This document shows, piece by piece, positions 1-6,093 of a stretch of DNA of 8,978 nucleotides. Numbering within the stretch: the first letter of the stretch is position 1; every line of letters begins with the position of its first letter. The notes beneath the pieces were generated by a model. The model did not search any database. It worked only from the letters and a program-made list of their open reading frames with translations, and was not told the origin of the DNA. A program made the position numbers and the translations under genes. This DNA is from an uncultured bacterium (GTDB lineage Bacteria; Eisenbacteria; RBG-16-71-46; CAIMUX01), in contig CAMPIC010000080.1 in assembly GCA_946886185.1 (NCBI GenBank), forward strand, positions 1-8,978, written 5' to 3'.

Positions 1-128
1 GACGCCGCGCGGACCGGCTCGCCGGTACCCGTCTCGCACACAGGGCATCCGATCGCAACGGCACTCCAGCCCGCCGCTTCCAACGCGAACAGCTCGACCA
101 AACCCGGGAACCCCCGGCCGGGAATCAA
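1..128 (-). other. Unassigned left edge; open minus-strand frame, possibly partial gene or dispersed repeat
   Basis: No gene can be called with confidence here. On the minus strand one frame stays open from about 257 to the window edge, passing through the terminator hairpin. Near the edge it would encode GCPVCETGTGEPVRA, which has a CxxC motif and looks protein-like. Only TTG codons (128 or 101) are available as nearby starts, and neither has a convincing ribosome binding site. The plus-strand frame 1 is also open and has similarly high third-position GC, so composition does not decide between them. It could be the 5' end of a gene leaving the window, or part of a dispersed repeat. Confidence 0.2.
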
Positions 129-138
129 ACCGGAGCGC

Positions 139-189
139 AAAGAAAAGCGGGTGTGCCGCGAGGGCTCGCCCCACGCCTTGACACCCGCT
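139..189 (-). terminator. Rho-independent terminator of the leftward four-gene unit
   Basis: Read on the minus strand, AGCGGGTGT (189-181) pairs perfectly with ACACCCGCT (154-146), a 9-bp GC-rich stem. The 26-nt loop contains a second small hairpin, GCGAG/CTCGC. The stem is followed at once by TTTTCTTT (146-139 region), a U-rich tract that stands out in this GC-rich sequence. It lies about 65 nt beyond the stop of the last minus-strand gene (254), the expected place for the end of that operon. On the plus strand the stem is followed by CTCTTACAAA, a much poorer tract, so it is probably one-directional. Confidence 0.75.
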
Positions 190-240
190 CTTACAAACCG
201 GATGGATCGCGATGTCGTGCGCGATCCTCCGCTCGCATCA

Positions 241-271
241 GCCGGCCTGTTCACTACTTCGACAGGCTGGC
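241..271 (-). repeat. Inverted repeat spanning the stop codon of the glycine-zipper gene
   Basis: GCCGGCCTGT (241-250) and ACAGGCTGGC (262-271) form a 10-bp stem with one imperfect pair (244/268) and an 11-nt loop. The TAG stop codon (254-256) lies in the loop. There is no T-tract on either side, so this is not an intrinsic terminator by itself. In the minus-strand mRNA it could act as a 3' stabilising hairpin upstream of the real terminator, or it may be chance in GC-rich DNA. Confidence 0.35.
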
Positions 272-526
272 GCCCAGGAACATTCCGCAGACGAGTCCGA
301 CGAACGCTCCCATGGAGGCTCCGACTCCCCAACCGGTCACGCCGCCGCCGACCGCGCCGGCCGCGGACCCGACAGCCGCGCCGCCTTGAGCTCCGGCCAT
401 CATTCCGCCGGCAGTCTCCTGCGCGCTCATTCGCATCTCGTGCATCTTGGACTCGTCCATGCCCTGGTTCTGACCTTGGTGCTGCATGCCGTGCTGCTGC
501 AGGCGATCGCCCTGAAGCTGTGCCAT
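254..526 (-). CDS. Small glycine-zipper membrane protein, 90 aa
   Basis: The protein has two parts. Residues 1-37 are hydrophilic and rich in Gln, His and Met (for example QHGMQHQGQNQG). Residues 39-89 are a hydrophobic Gly/Ala stretch with many GxxxG-type spacings, broken by GGGVTGWG, so it could form two membrane-spanning helices in a hairpin. This resembles glycine-zipper proteins, which insert into or oligomerise in membranes. There is no signal peptide, so the N-terminus probably stays cytoplasmic. AGGAG lies 8 nt before the ATG at 526. It is the last gene of the leftward unit, 84 nt after the pentapeptide-repeat gene. I do not recognise a named family; the function is unknown, and membrane association is inferred from composition. 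Confidence 0.75.
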   Translation of the reverse strand: MAQLQGDRLQQHGMQHQGQNQGMDESKMHEMRMSAQETAGGMMAGAQGGAAVGSAAGAVGGGVTGWGVGASMGAFVGLVCGMFLGASLSK

Positions 527-610
527 TGTTCGGACTCCTCTCGCGATTGTGATGGAAGTAGCCGCTCGGCGTTGGGCCGAGCGGCCGGTCTCTGGAAATG
601 GTTTCGTGCG

Positions 611-913
611 CTAACCTTGCCGCTTCTTGCCTTCGCGCCCTTGGTTCTGATCTCCACGGTTCTGATCCGGGCGATTTTGCTCCGGGGTCTGACCTTGCCG
701 GTTTTGATCGCCACGGTTCTGATCCTGCCGGTCCTGATCGCCACGGTTCTGATCCTGCCGGTTCTGATCACCACGGTTCTGATCCTGCCGTCCTTGACCC
801 TCGCCGTTCTGGTCTTGGCGCTTCTGCTCTTCGCGGTTCTGATCCTGGCGCTGCTGGCGCTCGTTTCCTCGATTCTGCTGATTCTCCGGCTGGCGCTGTT
901 TCTGGGTAGCCAT
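611..913 (-). CDS. Disordered pentapeptide-repeat (RQDQN/RGDQN) protein, 100 aa
   Basis: I do not recognise a family. The protein begins MATQKQRQPENQQNR and is then almost entirely tandem five-residue units of consensus R-[Q/G]-D-Q-N, ending in a basic tail (GREGKKRQG). It has almost no hydrophobic residues and no Cys, so it should be intrinsically disordered and very soluble, in the manner of hydrophilin-type stress proteins. That comparison rests on composition only. The ATG at 913 is chosen because CAAGGAGA (928-921) lies 7 nt upstream; an in-frame ATG at 964 has no such site and would overlap the preceding gene. It starts 63 nt after the ferritin-like gene. The opposite strand is also open here but reads as a monotonous hydrophobic repeat without a start signal. 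Confidence 0.7.
   Translation of the reverse strand: MATQKQRQPENQQNRGNERQQRQDQNREEQKRQDQNGEGQGRQDQNRGDQNRQDQNRGDQDRQDQNRGDQNRQGQTPEQNRPDQNRGDQNQGREGKKRQG
644..850 (-). repeat. Tandem 15-bp repeat array, 14 units
   Basis: Thirteen 15-bp units and one 12-bp unit lie end to end, of plus-strand type GTTCTGATCCTGCCG. The units at 716, 746 and 776 are identical. Together with the near-identical units at 701, 731 and 761 they form three copies of a 30-bp higher-order repeat (701-790). The flanking units are more diverged. The array encodes the pentapeptides of the disordered protein; the 12-bp unit (689-700) removes one residue and keeps the frame. The identical central units suggest recent expansion by slippage or unequal exchange. 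Confidence 0.9.
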
Positions 914-976
914 GAGTCGGTCTCCTTGTTGGGGAACGCTTTTCTCGCCCCTGAGCGCGGCCATGACCGCGCTGTA

Positions 977-1675
977 CTACCGCGGTTCCACACCGTGGCC
1001 GTTGCGCAGCCACTGCTGCACCCGAGCCAGATGTTCCTCTTCGGTTTGGTGCGCGCGTTGGAACGACTCCGCAAGCTGGCGCTTTCCCGCTCTCTCGGCG
1101 ATGGCGGCAAGCATGTCCCAGGCCGCGTTGTCCACGAGCTCCGCGATGAGGATCGCCTCGAGGCTCTGCAGCAGGTTCACGCGCGGATCGTTGAGCGCAT
1201 CCTGGACGCCGCGGCTGGTGAGCGCGGCCAGGTTCGCCGAGGGCGTGACCGCGGTCGGATCTCCGCCGAGATCGGTAATGATGTCGCGCACCATCAGGAA
1301 GTGCTGATGCTCCTCGATGCGGATCTCCTCGAGATCGCTTCGCTCCGGCCCTCCCGGAAATGATCCGTAGGCATCGAGCTTCGAAAGGAGCGCTTCGTAA
1401 AGTCGCGTGCCGGCGCGTTCGAACGCGAGTCGTTCCCCCAGCTTGTCGATCAGGAGAACCATCTCTTCCGAGCTGTCCCCCTCGGGCATGGGAGGCAACG
1501 AGCCGACCGGCTCGCCGGTGGACGCATACTCTCCTCGAGTCTCGGCGATGAGCGACGGACCATCTCCGTCGGAGGAAGCGCCGAACTCCAGCACTCCTTC
1601 TTCCATCGCTCGATACATCTCCGGATGCAGCGCATGCGCAGTGCGGTTGTCACCGACTTGGACCTGCTGTTTCAT
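977..1675 (-). CDS. Ferritin-like diiron protein, single domain, 232 aa
   Basis: A long, mainly acidic N-terminal region (1-70) precedes a four-helix ferritin-like domain (about 72-225). The expected metal ligands are visible in order: E86 (AFERAG), E122-x-x-H125 (EEHQH), E179 (IAELVDN) and E212-x-x-H215 (TEEEH). Helices 2 and 3 are joined by a loop containing LGGDPT, often seen in this superfamily. Such proteins bind two Fe or Mn ions and act in metal storage, peroxide detoxification or oxidation; the sequence does not say which. The ATG at 1675 is chosen because it overlaps the TGA of the upstream gene (ATGA), which implies translational coupling. A longer in-frame start at 1753 would lie inside that gene. 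There is no signal peptide, so it is probably cytoplasmic. Confidence 0.85.
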   Translation of the reverse strand: MKQQVQVGDNRTAHALHPEMYRAMEEGVLEFGASSDGDGPSLIAETRGEYASTGEPVGSLPPMPEGDSSEEMVLLIDKLGERLAFERAGTRLYEALLSKLDAYGSFPGGPERSDLEEIRIEEHQHFLMVRDIITDLGGDPTAVTPSANLAALTSRGVQDALNDPRVNLLQSLEAILIAELVDNAAWDMLAAIAERAGKRQLAESFQRAHQTEEEHLARVQQWLRNGHGVEPR

Positions 1676-2877
1676 AGCTGTCTCGCTTTCTTTCCCTGTG
1701 CTTCCATACTCAGGTCCCCGTTGGCTCCGACCAGCTCCGTGCCCGGCTGCCACAAATATCCGGCGCTCACGATGTCGGAGGGGGAGCCGTCCGCATTGAC
1801 CTGCTCACGATAGAGGCGAGAGCGCTCCGGCTCCTTGAACGGATCCACGAACTTGGCTCCGGCCGCGCGCAGATCCACTTCCTTGCGGAGCACTTCGCGC
1901 ACGTACTCCCGGTGGCTCTCGTAGCGGATCGGCTCCGGAAGCTCCTCGGGAAGCACTTCCGCGGCGTCGCGGCCCTCATGCTTCTCGAAGAGATCCGCGA
2001 CGAAGCGGAGGTGCCCGAGCTCGTAGTCGAGCATCCGTTCCCAGATCGCCTTGATACGCGGGTTCGACTCCCACTGGACGCAGCTGTAGTAGTTGTAGGC
2101 TTCGCACGCCTCATGGAGGAGCCACTTCTCCAGCCAGGACTCCGTCGGATCGATGATCGACTCGTATTGGGTGACGTGCTGCTCCTCGATCGACGCGATC
2201 TCCGCGTAGAGCTGCCGCGCGATCGGATCGGTGAACATCGGACCGACCGTCATGTAATAGTCGTGCGTCATGTGCTCGCCCGCCATGATGGTGAGCGCGT
2301 TCAGTTTGGTCAGCGGGGCGGCCTTGGTCTTGTCGTAGGGATTGCGCAGATCGTCATCCGGGTGACGATGCTCTACCGAGGTCGGCCTTCCCGGCAGGAT
2401 GTCGGTGTAGCCCTGCAGGAGATAAGCGGCATCCTTTCCCTCCACACGGTCATAAAGCGCGGCATACCGGTACATATGATCGAAGTCCTCGAGCAGTCCG
2501 AACCGGTACACCTGGGCCAGATACTTGTCCGGTTCATGCTGGGCCACACTCGCCGTTACCTCGATGGCCACCTGCTCGAATCCAATGGTCGTTTCGAGAG
2601 GAGTCTGGTCCGCGGGATTGAGCCAGTTGACCAAGGTCTGCTGGTGCTGCTCGATTCGGCGCACACGCGCCAGAGCCTTCTGCAGATCCGGATTCATGCG
2701 CGCGCATGCATGGGAGAAGCGGAGCGCCTCGGCTTCGATCCCGTTCATGAGAATCACGCGCACGCGCGTGAAGGCATCGTCGTCCAGTTTGCTGTAGGGA
2801 GGCTGAACGAGGTCTCGCCACGTGAAACCTTGTTTGGTGAGCGGAGTGCCTTTGTCCTTGAGAAGTTGAAGCGCCAT
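1672..2877 (-). CDS. Two-domain ferritin-like protein, 401 aa
   Basis: The protein appears to contain two ferritin-like four-helix units. The second (about 190-300) has a full ligand set: E201 (GEHMTHD), E231-x-x-H234 (EEQH), E256/E259 (HEACEAYNYY) and E286-x-x-H289 (YELGHLR). The first (about 36-146) keeps similar helices, with E48/E50, H78, E101/E105 and H134. It has RIEQH where the second half has IEEQH, and EDFDH in place of ExxH, so its metal site looks degenerate. A charged tail (300-401) follows. The start at 2877 is supported by GAGGAGG 5 nt upstream; an in-frame ATG at 3000 is unsupported. It is the first gene of the leftward unit and overlaps the next by ATGA. The family is not named here; a diiron oxidoreductase or metal-handling role is inferred. 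Confidence 0.82.
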   Translation of the reverse strand: MALQLLKDKGTPLTKQGFTWRDLVQPPYSKLDDDAFTRVRVILMNGIEAEALRFSHACARMNPDLQKALARVRRIEQHQQTLVNWLNPADQTPLETTIGFEQVAIEVTASVAQHEPDKYLAQVYRFGLLEDFDHMYRYAALYDRVEGKDAAYLLQGYTDILPGRPTSVEHRHPDDDLRNPYDKTKAAPLTKLNALTIMAGEHMTHDYYMTVGPMFTDPIARQLYAEIASIEEQHVTQYESIIDPTESWLEKWLLHEACEAYNYYSCVQWESNPRIKAIWERMLDYELGHLRFVADLFEKHEGRDAAEVLPEELPEPIRYESHREYVREVLRKEVDLRAAGAKFVDPFKEPERSRLYREQVNADGSPSDIVSAGYLWQPGTELVGANGDLSMEAQGKKARQL

Positions 2878-2882
2878 TCGTG

Positions 2883-2889
2883 CCTCCTC
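2883..2889 (-). promoter_or_regulatory. Ribosome binding site deciding the 2877 start
   Basis: On the minus strand GAGGAGG lies 5 nt before the ATG at 2877. It is the strongest Shine-Dalgarno match upstream of the two-domain ferritin-like gene and favours this start over the in-frame ATG at 3000. Confidence 0.8.
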
Positions 2890-3085
2890 GAGTCGGTGGC
2901 TTCGCTTCGCGGAACCAACGTGAGTGGAGAGACTGCCGTTCTGGATCAGAGCCGAGTCTGTTTCGCAGCGTCCAGTGCAGGAAACGTGCCGGGGTTGCAT
3001 GACTCCGCAGGCGGATAATTCTTAAGACGACAGTGAAGTTCGGGCGGACGAGCAATCGGCAGGAGTGCGGCGAATGTCGACTTCA

Positions 3086-3099
3086 CTCACGTGCGTGAG
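3086..3099. promoter_or_regulatory. 14-bp palindrome, candidate operator
   Basis: CTCACG and CGTGAG flank a TG dinucleotide, giving CTCACGTGCGTGAG, which also contains CACGTG. It lies inside the divergent region, about 210 bp from the leftward start codon and about 290 bp from the rightward one. A dimeric regulator could bind it, but no regulator gene is present in the window and a single copy is weak evidence. Confidence 0.35.
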
Positions 3100-3377
3100 A
3101 GCCGGCCTTCATCGCAGAGCAAGGAGCGACCTAAACATTGTAGAAAGAATCGCTCCGCGCATCGGCACGAGGGGTGCGAACGACTCGAGCGGCGCATCGC
3201 GTTGGTCGCATTATTCCGAGATCTCGTGAAGAGAACCATCCAAGTGAACGGGCTGCAATCTTCCCGTGTCCTCAGGATTCGCCGCCGCGAGTCTCGTGTC
3301 GCCGCTCCTCCCACAACGTGCGTGGCATCGTTCTTGAACTCGGGGCGCTTGCAGCCACACAAACGATTCGACCGAGC

Positions 3378-3383
3378 GGAGGA
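3378..3383 (+). promoter_or_regulatory. Ribosome binding site deciding the 3391 start
   Basis: GGAGGA is placed 7 nt before the ATG at 3391. The reading frame is open 100 codons further upstream, but that part has no comparable site and does not look coding, so this signal sets the start of the SRPBCC gene. Confidence 0.75.
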
Positions 3384-3390
3384 TCTCGTC

Positions 3391-4533
3391 ATGGCCACTC
3401 CTTCCCCCCACTCAGCGCAGAGGCCGAATGCGTCGCCGCGCTCCGATCAGCTCAAACGGAGTTCCGATGACCAGCGACGACGCCAGGATGATCAGCACTG
3501 GCCCTCGGATCCGCATAAGCACCAGTACGATCAACGCTGGTCGCGCGACGAGGAGGAGCACAGCGGGCGCTCCGACCAGCTCCGGCAAGGATTGGGATGG
3601 TTCAGCGCGTGCCTCGGGGCCGTGGCGGTCGCGTCCCCCAACTCCGTCACGCGATTCCTCGGCGTCGATCCCTCGCGGCGCGACTTGGTCCGTCTCATCG
3701 GGCTTCGGGAGCTCGCCAACGGCGTCGGACTGCTGTCCCAGCGAAGCCCTGAGGCGTTCTCGTGGATGCGAGTGGCCGGCGATGCCATGGACCTCTCCCT
3801 CCTCGGAGTCGCGCTCGCGGGCAATGGCACGCATCGCCAGCGAGCCGCGTGGACCGCCGCGGCGTTGGGAGGGGTGACCGCACTCGACATCCTCAGCTCC
3901 GTGCAGGCGACCCGAGACCGGACGGAAGATGCCGTTCGCCTGACACAGGCGATCCTCGTGCAGAGAAGTCCCGAGGACCTGTACCGGTATTGGCGAAAGC
4001 TGGAGAACCTGCCCTCATTCATGGAGCACCTCGAGTCCGTCACCGAGGTGGAGGGCGCGGAAGAAGGCGCACTCCCGACGGAAGCGGCATCTCTGCGAGG
4101 AAGTTACGGCGGCGCGCGCGCAACGGCAGCCGAGAGAACCCGAGACGTCAGCGAAGGAGCCACGCAATCTCGCCGCCGTTCTCATTGGGTCGCGAAGCCG
4201 GTCGCCGGGCAGCAGGTGGAGTGGACTGCGGAGATCGTCGAAGACCGGCCTGGCGAGAGAATCTCATGGCGGACCGTGGATGGAGCGGACGTTCCGAACG
4301 CAGGTACGGTGTTCTTCGAGCGTGCTCCCGGCGACCGCGGAACCCTCGTCACCGTCGAGATGAGTTACGAGCCGCCCGCCGGCGCGATCGGTCTGGGCGT
4401 CGCGAAACTGCTCGGTCAGGATCCCGAATCGCGCGTCCGTGAGGATCTGCGGCGATTCAAGCGGATCATGGAAACGGGAGACCTCATCACCACGCAAGGT
4501 CAGCCCTCCGGGCGAACCGAGGAGCAGCCATGA
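3391..4533 (+). CDS. SRPBCC (polyketide cyclase/dehydrase-like) protein with membrane-type N-terminal region, 380 aa
   Basis: Three regions are visible. Residues 1-63 are disordered and rich in Asp, Gln, Arg and His. Residues 66-168 contain several hydrophobic segments ([21 protein letters not shown]-type and [14 protein letters not shown] stretches) that could form membrane helices. Residues 182-363 look like an SRPBCC/START-type fold: it opens with [16 protein letters not shown], continues through [18 protein letters not shown] and [18 protein letters not shown], and ends in a helix with [19 protein letters not shown] proteins hold hydrophobic ligands in a central cavity. A charged insert (about 221-263) interrupts the early strands, where I would expect only a short turn. 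Its TGA overlaps the ATG of the dehydrogenase gene, so the two are co-translated. The SRPBCC call is firm; the ligand is unknown. Confidence 0.82.
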   Translation: MATPSPHSAQRPNASPRSDQLKRSSDDQRRRQDDQHWPSDPHKHQYDQRWSRDEEEHSGRSDQLRQGLGWFSACLGAVAVASPNSVTRFLGVDPSRRDLVRLIGLRELANGVGLLSQRSPEAFSWMRVAGDAMDLSLLGVALAGNGTHRQRAAWTAAALGGVTALDILSSVQATRDRTEDAVRLTQAILVQRSPEDLYRYWRKLENLPSFMEHLESVTEVEGAEEGALPTEAASLRGSYGGARATAAERTRDVSEGATQSRRRSHWVAKPVAGQQVEWTAEIVEDRPGERISWRTVDGADVPNAGTVFFERAPGDRGTLVTVEMSYEPPAGAIGLGVAKLLGQDPESRVREDLRRFKRIMETGDLITTQGQPSGRTEEQP

Positions 4534-5696
4534 AAGCCAATTGCTGGATGGGCAAGAAAAACGTGCAGGTCGTGAACACGCCCGATCCGAAGATCCTGAA
4601 CAAGCGCGATGCGATCGTCCGAGTGACTTCCACCGCGATCTGCGGTTCGGACCTCCATCTCTACAACGGATTCATCCCTACGATGCAGCCGGGCGACATC
4701 CTCGGCCATGAGTTCATGGGAGAAATCGTCGAGGTCGGACCGGAGCTGAAAGGGCGCAACGTGGGCGACCGCGTGGTCGTGGCCTTCCCCATCGCGTGCG
4801 GACGGTGCTTCTTCTGCCTTCAGGAGCAACACTCGTTGTGCGAAAACTCGAATCCCAACGCATGGATGGCGGAGAAGATCTACGGTCACACGCCCGCCGG
4901 CATCTTCGGGTACTCGCACCTGACCGGCGGCTTCGCGGGCGGCCAGGCCGAGTATGTGCGGGTCCCGTTCGCAGACGTCGGAACGGTGAAGATCGAAAAC
5001 GGCCTATCCGACGAACAGGTGCTCTTCCTCTCGGACATCCTCCCCACCGCGTATATGGCAGCGGAGAACTGCGGGATCGAAAGGGGCGACACCGTCGCGA
5101 TCTGGGGATGCGGACCGGTGGGACAGCTCGCGATCCGCTGCTGTTTCCATCTCGGCGCGGAACGGGTCATTGCGATCGATCGCGTGCCGGAGCGGCTGGC
5201 CATGGCGCGGTCGAGCGGCGCCGAAACCATCGACTACGAGATGGAGGATGTCTCGGATGTGCTGAAGGAGCTCACGGGAGGCCGGGGACCTGACTCCTGC
5301 CTCGACGCGGTGGGTCTGGAAGCGCACGCACCCAATCCGATCCATTATTACGACCGGGTGAAGCAAGCGGTGAAGCTCGAGACGGACCGGCCCTACGTGT
5401 TTCGCCAGGCCGCTCTCGCGTGCCGCTGTGGAGGAACGCTCTCCGTTCCCGGCGTCTACGGCGGATTCGACGACAAGATTCCGCTGGGCGCCATCATGAA
5501 CAAGGGACTGACCGTCAAGACCGGGCAGACTCACGTCCAGCGCTACTTCCAGCCGCTCCTGGAGAAAATCCAGCAAGGCGCGCTCGACGCCAGCTTCATC
5601 GTGACGCACCGCATGGCGCTGGAGGAAGCGCCGGAAGCGTTCGCGATGTTCAACGAGAAAGAGAACGACTGCATCAAGGTCGTGCTGACCGCGTGA
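4530..5696 (+). CDS. Zinc-dependent alcohol dehydrogenase, formaldehyde-dehydrogenase-like, 388 aa
   Basis: This is a medium-chain dehydrogenase/reductase. Catalytic zinc ligands are C38 (ICGSD), H60-E61 (GHE) and probably D169 (SDILPTAY). The structural zinc site is C90, C93, C96 and C104, the usual spacing. The nucleotide-binding motif is GCGPVG (193-198), and D217 (AIDRVPERL) favours NAD. The insert after DAVGLEAH (about 262-288) matches where glutathione-independent formaldehyde dehydrogenase of Pseudomonas putida has its extra cofactor-clamping loop, so that branch is the best fit. That enzyme is about 399 aa. The substrate could also be another small aldehyde or alcohol. GAGGAG lies 5 nt before the ATG, which overlaps the stop of the SRPBCC gene. 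It is soluble and cytoplasmic, and no terminator is evident after it. Confidence 0.9.
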   Translation: MKANCWMGKKNVQVVNTPDPKILNKRDAIVRVTSTAICGSDLHLYNGFIPTMQPGDILGHEFMGEIVEVGPELKGRNVGDRVVVAFPIACGRCFFCLQEQHSLCENSNPNAWMAEKIYGHTPAGIFGYSHLTGGFAGGQAEYVRVPFADVGTVKIENGLSDEQVLFLSDILPTAYMAAENCGIERGDTVAIWGCGPVGQLAIRCCFHLGAERVIAIDRVPERLAMARSSGAETIDYEMEDVSDVLKELTGGRGPDSCLDAVGLEAHAPNPIHYYDRVKQAVKLETDRPYVFRQAALACRCGGTLSVPGVYGGFDDKIPLGAIMNKGLTVKTGQTHVQRYFQPLLEKIQQGALDASFIVTHRMALEEAPEAFAMFNEKENDCIKVVLTA

Positions 5697-5846
5697 GCCG
5701 CAGGGCTGACATTCGCAACCCAGATCCGATGAAATCCGCGCTGGGAAGCTATGGCCGCACCACGGGAACCAGTCCGCGAAGGGCGCGGGCGCCGAGATCG
5801 TCCTCATCCAGGATGGCACCGGCGCCGAGCGCTCGACCATGGTCCG

Positions 5847-5855
5847 TGATATACT
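5847..5855 (+). promoter_or_regulatory. Possible extended -10 promoter element for the propeller gene
   Basis: TGATATACT matches the extended -10 pattern TGn-TATAAT with one mismatch in the hexamer. No -35 hexamer is found 16-18 bp upstream, which extended -10 promoters can tolerate. The resulting leader would be about 230 nt, rather long, so the assignment is tentative. Confidence 0.3.
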
Positions 5856-6082
5856 GGATCCCGCCAAATCGCTCCGACCGGTGAGCGATCTGGGGGACAG
5901 ACGGCTCTGGAACCGCAGTCCGATTCGATTCTTCCGGAGGCATCCGAACCGTGAAGCGCACCTCGGCGTTCGCCGCCGCGAGCCGGAAACAGTTTCCGTT
6001 GACTCGATCCGAGCGATCGAACCGCGGCGAATCGACGAAATGCCCGGCCTGACTACCCACTCTTCTGACCATGAGCACACGC

Positions 6083-6088
6083 GGAGGG
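6083..6088 (+). promoter_or_regulatory. Ribosome binding site deciding the 6094 start
   Basis: GGAGGG sits 5 nt before the ATG at 6094. It selects the start that gives a proper signal peptide, against the in-frame ATG at 5839. Confidence 0.75.
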
Positions 6089-6093
6089 CGACG

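Larger units (their letters stand above)
2878..3390. promoter_or_regulatory. Divergent intergenic region between the two stress-type operons
   Basis: This 513-bp stretch separates two units transcribed in opposite directions, so it must hold promoters for both unless one is read from outside. Open frames extend into it from both sides, but they lack ribosome binding sites and read as Arg/Ser-rich noise. An AT-rich island (GGATAATTCTTAAG, 3013-3026) is the most likely melting region, but I could not match a well-spaced -35/-10 pair to it on either strand. It also contains a 14-bp palindrome (3086-3099) and a shorter one, CGAGATCTCG (3217-3226). Confidence 0.55.
5697..6093 (+). other. 397-bp non-coding stretch before the propeller gene
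   Basis: I find no gene with a start signal here. The frame of the downstream gene is open back to 5710 and would begin with an ATG at 5839, but that upstream extension lacks a ribosome binding site and would bury a clear signal peptide. A possible extended -10 element lies at 5847-5855. A perfect inverted repeat, TCGATC (6004-6009) with GATCGA (6015-6020), is small and may be chance. No terminator for the dehydrogenase operon is visible. Confidence 0.5.

Noticed and set aside
644..850. Tandem repeats as a CRISPR array
   Set aside because: The units are 15 bp with no unique spacers between them and encode an in-frame peptide repeat, so this is a minisatellite in a gene.
212..1363. 383-aa plus-strand open frame with Leu/Ile/Val-rich repeats
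   Set aside because: It lies antisense to three genes that have ribosome binding sites and, in one case, clear ferritin motifs. Its hydrophobic repeat is simply the complement of the DQN repeat array, and it has no start signal.
1912..3018. 368-aa plus-strand open frame
   Set aside because: It is antisense to the two-domain ferritin-like gene, whose motifs, start signal and operon position are convincing. The antisense product shows no recognisable domain.
2995..3019. TTGCAT and GATAAT as a sigma-70 promoter pair
   Set aside because: The spacer is only 13 bp, too short for a functional -35/-10 pair; only the AT-rich island is noted.
3323..3338. Sigma-54-like sequence TGGCATCGTTCTTGAA upstream of the SRPBCC gene
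   Set aside because: The -24 GG is present but the -12 position reads GA instead of the near-invariant GC, so it does not meet the pattern.
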